21,522 nucleotides of DNA from an uncultured Clostridia bacterium (GTDB lineage: Bacteria; Bacillota; Clostridia; Christensenellales; UBA1242): contig CALNBM010000089.1 of the NCBI GenBank assembly GCA_937874195.1, positions 1 through 21,522 of the forward strand. The letters are read 5' to 3'. Shown one piece after another: positions 7,601 to 13,534 of this stretch (positions within the stretch are counted from its first letter, which is position 1; each line of letters starts with the position of its first letter). A program made the position numbers and the translations under genes. A model generated the notes under the pieces. It was not told where the DNA came from and did no database searches. It worked only from the letters and a program-made list of their open reading frames with translations.

Positions 7601-9097
7601 ATGTTTTATGAAAAAAGTTTAAATTTAAAAAAAATATCTTATAAGAAATACAACTATTCAAACTTTTCAAACGGTATGAATAGTGAAATAGACGAGACTT
7701 TACTTCCACTTCGCTTTGCAAAAAACACATATAATTTCGATTTTAACAATGGCGCACTTAAAACAGGATTGGGGATTTCGGAAGCGTATTTATTATACGA
7801 TGCTAAAAATCCAACTGCAAAAAAACTGCTAAACTATCCTGAAGGATTAGATATTTTAGGGGCTTGGGTTTTTAAGCAATTCAATCATTATTCGAAGGAA
7901 TATAACAATATGTTTATTGTTTATTGTTCGGACAAGTATTTATATGTAAACTATCTTTATGCTACCACTCCCGCACTTGTTAAAATATCAAGTTTAACTT
8001 TTTCAAGTTGCCCAACAATTTTAAACTATAAAGTAAACGGAGAAGACACTATTTTAATCTGTACGCCCGAGGATGGTTTATTTTTTTGGAACAATGTGCA
8101 ACCGTCTGAAAAAATTGAAAGTGCACCCATGATAACTAGCATGTGTATGCATTACGAACGCTTATTTGCCACCGGTTCACTAGATAAAAGAAGCCTTTGG
8201 TTTAGTGATGACATGAATCCAACAAACTGGAATCTATCATTAACCGAAGGTGGTTTCATTCAAATGATAGACGAAAAAGGAACGCTAAACAAGGTAGTGT
8301 CTTTTGATGATTACTTATATGTTTTTCGCGAATATGGAATTGCAAGAGTGGTTGCGTATGCTAATCAAAGCGAATTTTCTGTAACTCAACTCTACACAAG
8401 CAACAACAGAATTTACGAAAAAACAATAGCCGTTTGTGGCGATAGGGTAATGTTTTTAGCAAGTGACGGTGTTTATTCTTTTAACGGAATAACCACCACA
8501 AAACTTACACTTGGAATTGAAAACTTATTAAATGTAAATATAAACTCACAAGCGATTGGAGCATACTTTGACGGTTATTATTATATTGCTTGTAAAATGA
8601 GTTTTCCTGACTTTGAAGAAGTGGAGTGTGAAGCGGGCGATTATAAAAATAATGTACTACTCGAAATAAACTTAAAAAGTTGGACAATTAATATTTTGCG
8701 GGGTGTGGATATTTATAATATGCAAGCGATAACCGATGAGGTGGAAAATGCACTGTTTGTGTGTGTTAAGCATGAAGGAAAAGTGAGGCTTGGAAAAGTT
8801 GATAAAAGCGGGCAGGTATACTCAAAAGCCACAAAAAAAGTTTGGTGTGCGCCACGAGTCGATTTTAATTTACCTATACGCAAGAAACTAATTAAAGAAA
8901 TGAGCATTATAACCAAAACAGATATAACGATAGAATTTGATACCGACGGAAAAAAGAAAAGTATGATTGTATTTGGCAAACAAAATGCGCAAAAGATTTT
9001 TCCAAATGTTACCGGTTATTTTGTGGGCATAAATTTTATTAGTGCACAAGCAGAAGTGGAAATTAGCAATCCGCAAATTATTGTGGGCGTGCTTTAA
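7601..9097 (+). CDS. Phage tail hub / head-stabilisation protein (P22 gp10-like), tentative
   Basis: This 498-aa, beta-rich protein has no signal peptide or membrane segment. The N-terminus contains YSNFSNGMNSEIDETLLPLRFAKNTYNFDFNNGALKTGLG, the opening motif of a family of podovirus tail/neck proteins in Firmicutes prophages. Repeated strand-turn units follow (ILNYKVNGEDTILICTPEDGLFFWN, MHYERLFATGSLDKRSLWFSDDMNPTNWNLS, YLYVFREYGIARVVAY, VMFLASDGVYSFNG). They look like the blades of a beta-propeller. Such proteins plug or stabilise the portal after packaging and form the hub for tail appendages. GGAGGG at 7591-7596 sits directly after the connector stop codon. The functional name rests on fold-like pattern and gene order, so treat it as likely but unproven. 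Confidence 0.72.
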   Translation: MFYEKSLNLKKISYKKYNYSNFSNGMNSEIDETLLPLRFAKNTYNFDFNNGALKTGLGISEAYLLYDAKNPTAKKLLNYPEGLDILGAWVFKQFNHYSKEYNNMFIVYCSDKYLYVNYLYATTPALVKISSLTFSSCPTILNYKVNGEDTILICTPEDGLFFWNNVQPSEKIESAPMITSMCMHYERLFATGSLDKRSLWFSDDMNPTNWNLSLTEGGFIQMIDEKGTLNKVVSFDDYLYVFREYGIARVVAYANQSEFSVTQLYTSNNRIYEKTIAVCGDRVMFLASDGVYSFNGITTTKLTLGIENLLNVNINSQAIGAYFDGYYYIACKMSFPDFEEVECEAGDYKNNVLLEINLKSWTINILRGVDIYNMQAITDEVENALFVCVKHEGKVRLGKVDKSGQVYSKATKKVWCAPRVDFNLPIRKKLIKEMSIITKTDITIEFDTDGKKKSMIVFGKQNAQKIFPNVTGYFVGINFISAQAEVEISNPQIIVGVL

Positions 9098-9335
9098 TTT
9101 ATATTATATTTTTTTAGAATTTTTTGGGGAAGCAAACGGGCATGAAACATTCTTTAATTTTAAAATAACTAAAATGCTCACACTTTTTTTCCAAAAAAGT
9201 TAGGATTGTAAGCTTCAACTTTTTTTCGTTTACTCTATACTTTTTTGCAGGTTGATAACTTTTTTAAATACTTGACTTATAGAGTATTGAGTTCTCATAA
9301 ATTGAAGTGCGTTAAAGTTTTGTGGAGGTAAAAAA
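9098..9335. other. Spacer with spaced T-tracts and two inverted repeats
   Basis: This 238-nt spacer has four CTTTTTT tracts (starting 9183, 9219, 9240 and 9259), three of them about two helical turns apart. It also has an ACTTTTTT/AAAAAAGT hairpin with a 3-nt loop (9182-9200) and a 9-bp inverted repeat TACTCTATA (9231-9239) / TATAGAGTA (9278-9286). Curved DNA or a regulatory site before the next gene is possible; none of it is a standard terminator. Confidence 0.5.
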
Positions 9336-10535
9336 ATGAAAGAAATAAACAATTATGGTAGACTTGCTTTCGATATGGTGAACGATGTTAAAAAGCAATT
9401 AATTAACGAACAGTTAAAAGAAAATTTTAAAATAAAAGAATTATTTTTTAAAGGCAGATTCAATAATCTTAGTTGGCAAGTAGATTTTAAAGGGTTAGAG
9501 GGAACTGTTGCAAAATTTAATTTTGTGATAAATCAAAGCAACACAAATCTAGTTTTTAATTTAAACGGAATTAATGTTTTTAATAGCACTACTAATGAAG
9601 TAAACTTTAATCTTCCTATTTTAAAAGCGAATACTTTAAAAATATCATGCAGTGAACTCATTGAGCAACCATTTACGCTTTTAATATTAGGCAATGTTGT
9701 GGATGATAAAATTAAAAACAAATTATTTTTATATGAAAAAGATGATTCTATCGATGCGTTTTATTATGATGAAGGATATAAGTACGCTGTGCTTTCTTGC
9801 CCTCAGGATTTGTTTGGCGAAGATTTACAAGCAATGCCACTTACAGGTCAATTTTTTAATGCCTGCCATAAACTTGCTAGTGCTATTATAGCTCATGATG
9901 ATGTATGCATTTTATCGAAAGTTGATGGATATTTAACAATAACTAGAAAGAGTTCGCAGTTTGGCACTGCGCAAATTGTTGGAGGTTATAATATCACAGA
10001 TAAAGCCTGTTTAGTGCCTATTTCGCATAGTCGGCTTTCCTATCATATAGTATATATAAAAAATAATACTATAACAAGTTTATTGTTGGCATCAAACTAT
10101 ACTATAACTCGCACAATAGTTCATTCAATAACTCTTACATATCCCATTGTTGATATGGGTGGCTGTGTTTACGCGGCTGGTAGTAGTTATTTGTTTAACG
10201 GATTTTGGTTTGTGGACAGCAACAACGATGCTTATTTGGTGGCGACTAAAAATTATACTCGTTCGACCACCACTTTTTCATATCACAACAACGCTTTTAA
10301 ACTCGGCAAAGCGGAAACGCTACGGTTGTATGTTGACGGATTTAATATAACTTGCTATTTAATTTATCAAAATAAAGTTACTATTCTTGCATTTTATGTA
10401 AATATAAATAACACTCTTAACTTTTTGCAATTGATTTCAAAAGAGCAATATTCTTGCGTTGATGATGGTATGTTATTTCGTGGCGAACATCTTTTGAAGT
10501 ATCGAGAACTTTTCACAAGTAAACCATTATTATAA
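9336..10535 (+). CDS. Unassigned 399-aa phage structural protein, possible tail/host-contact protein
   Basis: I do not recognise a family. The N-terminal 40 residues are helical and charged (KEINNYGRLAFDMVNDVKKQ). The rest is beta-rich with many Asn, Thr and Ser (VAKFNFVINQSNTNLVFNLNG, TSLLLASNYTITRTIVHSITLTY, GSSYLFNGFWFVDSNNDAYLVATKNYTRSTT), the texture of virion appendage or receptor-binding proteins. There is no signal peptide, transmembrane helix or cell-wall motif. The start ATG 9336 follows GTGGAGGT (9321-9328). It occupies the slot between the tail hub-like gene and the coiled-coil/holin genes, where short-tailed phages often carry adsorption or tail proteins. Being the least recognisable protein in an otherwise familiar module fits a fast-evolving host-contact role, but this is inference. 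Confidence 0.7.
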   Translation: MKEINNYGRLAFDMVNDVKKQLINEQLKENFKIKELFFKGRFNNLSWQVDFKGLEGTVAKFNFVINQSNTNLVFNLNGINVFNSTTNEVNFNLPILKANTLKISCSELIEQPFTLLILGNVVDDKIKNKLFLYEKDDSIDAFYYDEGYKYAVLSCPQDLFGEDLQAMPLTGQFFNACHKLASAIIAHDDVCILSKVDGYLTITRKSSQFGTAQIVGGYNITDKACLVPISHSRLSYHIVYIKNNTITSLLLASNYTITRTIVHSITLTYPIVDMGGCVYAAGSSYLFNGFWFVDSNNDAYLVATKNYTRSTTTFSYHNNAFKLGKAETLRLYVDGFNITCYLIYQNKVTILAFYVNINNTLNFLQLISKEQYSCVDDGMLFRGEHLLKYRELFTSKPLL

Positions 10536-10547
10536 ATTAAAATAAAA

Positions 10548-10565
10548 AATGTATAATTATACATT
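10548..10565. repeat. 18-bp perfect palindrome
   Basis: AATGTATAATTATACATT reads identically on both strands and lies 13 nt after the stop of the 399-aa gene. It contains a TATAAT hexamer (10552-10557) but no fitting -35 upstream. Possible operator; AT-only palindromes of this size also arise by chance in such DNA. Confidence 0.7.
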
Positions 10566-10671
10566 GATTTAAAGTAAATTATGCGAACAGTTTATAATTT
10601 TTATTCCCCTTTTAAATAAATTTTTAAAAAAAGTATAGTTAAAAGTTTTTTGATGCTTTAAAATGGTTTTG

Positions 10672-10706
10672 AACTTGCGTTAGATTTGTTTGATTGCTTT
10701 TGACTG
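10672..10706. repeat. Imperfect direct repeat, copy 1
   Basis: This copy runs from AACTTGCGTTAGATTTG to GCTTTTGACTG. It matches copy 2 (10782-10818) except for one T-to-C change and a 2-nt TT insertion, with copies 110 nt apart. The sequence just before each copy (TGATGC... and AGATGC...) also looks partly duplicated. Confidence 0.85.
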
Positions 10707-10781
10707 TTTATATAAATTCCTAACGAACAATGTTTTGTATATTAAATTTTGATTGCAAGAAGTATTAGATGCAGTTTTTAA

Positions 10782-10818
10782 AACTTGCGCTAGATTTGTT
10801 TGATTTTGCTTTTGACTG
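10782..10818. repeat. Imperfect direct repeat, copy 2
   Basis: This is the second copy of the 35-37-nt repeat (see 10672-10706), beginning AACTTGCGCTAGATTTG. It is followed at once by the TGGTC/GACCA hairpin, which copy 1 lacks. Confidence 0.85.
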
Positions 10819-10914
10819 GTCACCGACCATGAATCATTGTTATTGTTTTTTGCTTATGTTTTAAAAAAACGGTTAAAAATAATTTTATAAAATTTCGTTC
10901 AAAAGGATGCTATC

Positions 10915-11004
10915 ATGGGATTAAATAAAAAAGAAATTATCACTAAAATACTAAGGCATAATTACCAAAATTTTTTAAAAGGTAAAAATAAAACAGGAGG
11001 ATAA
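10915..11004 (+). CDS. Possible 29-aa small ORF coupled to the coiled-coil gene
   Basis: ATG 10915 opens a 29-codon frame encoding a basic peptide (MGLNKKEIITKILRHNYQN..., ending KGKNKTGG). It is preceded by AAAAGGATG at 10901-10909, a fair ribosome binding site. Its last two sense codons (GGA GGA) are themselves the Shine-Dalgarno sequence of the next gene, whose ATG lies 3 nt after this stop, so its translation could control that gene. No family recognised. The N-terminal KKEIITKILRHNY is helix-compatible. It could also be chance, as 29 codons is short for DNA this AT-rich. Confidence 0.4.
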   Translation: MGLNKKEIITKILRHNYQNFLKGKNKTGG

Positions 11005-11007
11005 AAA

Positions 11008-11949
11008 ATGAGTTATATTGATAATGAAACAACACAAAAAGTTATGGCGATAACAAATACCACTGCATCCAATAAAAAACTTGATGAGTTATTAAAAAAT
11101 CTTCGCGCTTTTAACAATAGACTATCTTCATCAACCAATGACATTACAAAAAATGAAATGCAGTTAAAAAGGCTGGAAGAATTAAATTTATCAGCAGATG
11201 ATATTCGTCAAGATGCAGAAAATGAACTGTATGACTATAAAAAAACTACTCAAGAAAATATTATTAATCAATCGCAAGCAAAGGAAAAAGAGCTTGTGAT
11301 AAACAAGGATAAATTACAAAAAAACTATGCAGATGCCAAAGAAAAAACTCAGGACTATTATGGAACAATTAAGGAAAATGCAAGCAATGATGCATTAAAG
11401 CGGGGATTGGCAAGAAGTAGTATAGTTATAAATACGCTTGATGCTTTTAATAAAGATGAAATTGAAAATTATAATGTTTTAAATAAAGAACTAACTGACA
11501 GTTTAAATGAAATTGATTTTCAATTAAGTTCGATTGATAGCAAGCAACAACAAGCGCTGGCAGATTTTGATATTGAATATGCTGCAAAACTAAATAAAAA
11601 AATTACCGACTTAAAAAAGGAATACCATAATGTTCAAAACGATATAATTAAATATAATAATCAAATAACTGAAGCTGAAAATAATTTTAATTTAAAATAT
11701 GCAGAACTTGAAAAAACTCTGCAAAACTCCAACTGGGATAAAGAAGTTGACCTTATTGAACTATCTGGGAAGTTTGGTGTAAATGTTATTGAAAGATATA
11801 AGCAGAATCAAATGTTTTCTATAATAAGCAATCAATTACACTCAGCAAATGAAGAAGAAAAATCCGCTATTTTAAATAGTCCTGAAATTGCCAGTATGTT
11901 AAGTCAAGAGCAGTTAGACAAACTATTAAAGCAGTTTGGTGCAAAGTAA
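11008..11949 (+). CDS. Coiled-coil phage structural protein (possible internal/ejection protein)
   Basis: This 313-aa protein is almost wholly helical, with long heptad-like charged segments: about residues 20-110 (TTASNKKLDELLKNLRAF..., QLKRLEELNLSADDIRQ) and 150-250 (YNVLNKELTDSLNEIDFQLSSI, KKITDLKKEYHNVQNDIIKYNNQITEAENNF). Between them is NDALKRGLARSSIV (residues about 125-138), a small conserved motif that recurs in late-operon coiled-coil proteins of Firmicutes phages. The C-terminal 60 residues are compact and helical (LIELSGKFGVNVIERYKQ, IASMLSQEQLDKLLKQFG). ACAGGAGGAT precedes ATG 11008. The stop overlaps the holin start (TAATG). No tape measure is present, so a virion-internal or ejection role as in podoviruses is plausible. 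It is not proven. Confidence 0.68.
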   Translation: MSYIDNETTQKVMAITNTTASNKKLDELLKNLRAFNNRLSSSTNDITKNEMQLKRLEELNLSADDIRQDAENELYDYKKTTQENIINQSQAKEKELVINKDKLQKNYADAKEKTQDYYGTIKENASNDALKRGLARSSIVINTLDAFNKDEIENYNVLNKELTDSLNEIDFQLSSIDSKQQQALADFDIEYAAKLNKKITDLKKEYHNVQNDIIKYNNQITEAENNFNLKYAELEKTLQNSNWDKEVDLIELSGKFGVNVIERYKQNQMFSIISNQLHSANEEEKSAILNSPEIASMLSQEQLDKLLKQFGAK

Positions 11950-12176
11950 TGTGGGAAGAAATTTTTAATCTAGCGATAAATAACGGACTATGGGCGGTAC
12001 TATTTTTAGCTTTGCTTGTTTATGTGTTGAAAGATAGTAAGAGCAGGGAAGACAAGTATCAAAACACCATAAAAAAATTAGCGGACAGCTTAACAGTTAT
12101 TGAAGATGTAAAAAAAGATGTTAAAAAAATTAAAGTTAGAATATTTAATAAAAAAACAAATAAAGAAGCAAGTTAA
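11949..12176 (+). CDS. Phage holin, BhlA/UviB family
   Basis: This 75-aa membrane protein fits the BhlA/UviB pattern: a short N-terminal amphipathic stretch (MWEEIFNLAINNG), one hydrophobic segment (about residues 14-28, LWAVLFLALLVYVLK), then KDSKSREDKYQNTIKKLADSL and a Lys-rich tail. Proteins of this family make lesions in the cytoplasmic membrane and are encoded in Bacillus/Clostridium phages and bacteriocin loci. The ATG overlaps the stop of the previous gene by one base (TAATG), so translation is coupled. It is the last gene before the terminator at 12292. An endolysin would usually follow, but none is found in the window. That leaves the lysis cassette incomplete here. Confidence 0.85.
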   Translation: MWEEIFNLAINNGLWAVLFLALLVYVLKDSKSREDKYQNTIKKLADSLTVIEDVKKDVKKIKVRIFNKKTNKEAS

Positions 12177-12291
12177 TTATATTAATTCTTGTAAAAGTGA
12201 GTTATTTTAATGTAATTTTTGTATAATAATTGTATTTATAGTGATAATTAAGTTTATAATAATTAAAATTAATTAATTCAGATTAGAAAAT

Positions 12292-12331
12292 AAAATTCCT
12301 TTTATAATAGTTATAAAAGGAATTTTTTTTT
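12292..12331 (+). terminator. Strong intrinsic terminator of the phage late operon
   Basis: A 16-bp perfect stem (arms AAAATTCCTTTTATAA, 12292-12307, and TTATAAAAGGAATTTT, 12311-12326) with a TAG loop is followed by further T residues to 12331. The A-run on the left would also let it act on the opposite strand. It ends the late operon 115 nt after the holin. Confidence 0.92.
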
Positions 12332-12736
12332 AAAAAAAGCAAACCACACGCTTAGCGTAAATTACGCTTAAACTAATTATTAAACAGAATAAGCTATTTT
12401 TAATATTAATAATTTTTTTTATATTTGTTAAATTGTCAGTGATTGTCGTAAGAGAGAAACCACAAAGTTTAAAAAACAAAAATTCACATTAAAAAAGTTT
12501 AATTTTAAAAAACATTAGAAAGTGTTTAGGTATATGTATTTTGAAATATGTAAATTCAATTTGGCACGGTATTTTTAGTGTAAACGAAATTTTAGTTTTA
12601 AAAATATAAGTTTAAAAAAAATTAAAATAAGTCATCACTATTAAATTAATAGTAGTGAATAAGTATTCATCAAAGTAATTTATCATGCATAATTTGGCAA
12701 GCGTAACACCAAATTAAACAAATTTTAATAAAATGG

Positions 12737-12765
12737 TTGCAATTTGATTTTTTTAATGCTATAAT
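12737..12765 (+). promoter_or_regulatory. Near-consensus sigma-A promoter
   Basis: TTGCAA (12737-12742), 17-nt spacer, TATAAT (12760-12765). Transcription would start near 12772. It reads into the GC-rich segment at 12780-12830 and onward to rnj, about 760 nt away, so it drives either a small RNA or a very long leader. Confidence 0.7.
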
Positions 12766-12779
12766 TCAAAAGTTGTAAA

Positions 12780-12830
12780 AAGATTGGCAAGAAATCGCCT
12801 GTATCTTAACCGTTCCCATTTCGGGTTTAA
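12780..12830 (+). ncRNA. Candidate structured RNA or leader segment
   Basis: This short island is richer in G and C than its surroundings and begins about 8 nt after the predicted start of transcription. It can fold into a hairpin: AAGAT (12780-12784) with ATCTT (12803-12807), and GGC (12786-12788) with GCC (12797-12799). A second CCC/GGG-containing fold follows (about 12806-12830), ending in an A/T-rich run. No known RNA family is recognised. It could be a small RNA, a leader, or chance. Confidence 0.35.
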
Positions 12831-13261
12831 AAAATTTAAATGAAATTTTTATTTTTAAGAATATATTTAAATTAATTAGCATTTTGTTTTTATAACAAAG
12901 TTATTTTTATTTCGTAAATGGTTTTTTTACTTTTTATTAAGTGAAGTAAAAAATTATACGCCCTAAAAAAATGATTAGTCTTTAAAGCCTAGCAATTAAA
13001 ACACAATCTTTTAGATTAATGCTCTTAAATGAAAAATATAATCAAAAAATTTAATCGTTTTAAATTAATTTATTATTTCATTTATAAACTGATTGATAAA
13101 ATTGTTTTATTTTTAATCCAAGCAATGCTTGTTTTAAAATATGAATAAACTATGCCTAAATTTTAAATAGATATGCTAGTAATATTTAAAGTTTTGATAG
13201 TGCTAAATAAAGTTAGTGAACATTCACACATTTTACTTTAATCAAACTCAAAAATGAAAAT

Positions 13262-13344
13262 AGTTGCAACTAACTAATAGTTTGCAACGAAACATAACCG
13301 TTTATTATTTTAAATAAGTTGCAACTTTAATTTTCGTTGCAAAC
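13262..13344. repeat. Cluster of four GTTGCAAC-type palindromes
   Basis: AGTTGCAACT (13262-13271) and AAGTTGCAACTT (13316-13327) are perfect palindromes. GTTTGCAACGAAA (13280-13292) and TTTCGTTGCAAAC (13332-13344) form a perfect 13-bp inverted repeat that encloses the second palindrome. All four elements share TTGCAA, so any pair can base-pair. A fifth TTGCAA is the -35 box at 12737. Operator for an unidentified regulator, or a multi-state leader fold. Confidence 0.8.
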
Positions 13345-13382
13345 AAAACGCGTGTAAAATGGAACAAAAATTTGAAAATATT

Positions 13383-13405
13383 TTAACTGTTTTTAAAACA
13401 GTTAA
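13383..13405. repeat. 11-bp inverted repeat around one base upstream of rnj
   Basis: Arms TTAACTGTTTT (13383-13393) and AAAACAGTTAA (13395-13405) are perfect. It may be an operator or a hairpin. A T-run lies inside the stem rather than after it. Confidence 0.75.
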
Positions 13406-13420
13406 TTAATTTTATATTTT

Positions 13421-13444
13421 AAGATGAGGAAAATTCCTCACTTT
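13421..13444 (+). promoter_or_regulatory. Stable hairpin in rnj leader
   Basis: TGAGGAA (13425-13431) pairs with TTCCTCA (13434-13440), extended by AAG/TTT outside one mismatch. It is the most GC-rich stem in the leader and lies 94 nt before the rnj start codon. The following bases (CTTTAAAAAA) are not a clean T-tract. It is more likely a leader structure or attenuator relic than a strong terminator. Confidence 0.5.
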
Positions 13445-13534
13445 AAAAAACTTAGAAGAAAGTTATTGAATTTACTTTAAATTTTTATCTTATTTTAAGT
13501 TTACAATTACTAAAAATTTTTTAAGGAGACTAAT

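Larger units (their letters stand above)
10536..10914. other. Noncoding spacer with palindrome and long imperfect direct repeat
   Basis: This 379-nt spacer has no ORF. It starts with an 18-bp perfect palindrome (10548-10565). It then carries a 35/37-nt imperfect direct repeat (10672-10706 and 10782-10818) and a short TGGTC-ACC-GACCA hairpin (10817-10829). It looks regulatory or recombinogenic rather than coding. Confidence 0.7.
12332..13534. other. Long noncoding phage/host boundary upstream of RNase J
   Basis: This region of about 1.2 kb has no ORF of 60 codons or more and no tRNA seen. Contents in order: a 7-bp AGCGTAA/TTACGCT hairpin (12354-12368); an ACTATTA/TAATAGT hairpin (12637-12653); a near-consensus promoter (12737-12765) leading into a relatively GC-rich foldable segment (12780-12830); and the palindrome cluster 13262-13440. 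The prophage end and attachment site should lie here or nearby, but without the other end no att core can be named. Confidence 0.8.

Noticed and set aside
12177..13534. tRNA gene or att core at the prophage edge
   Set aside because: No cloverleaf or GTTCGA-type T-arm was seen, and an att core cannot be recognised without the other prophage end.
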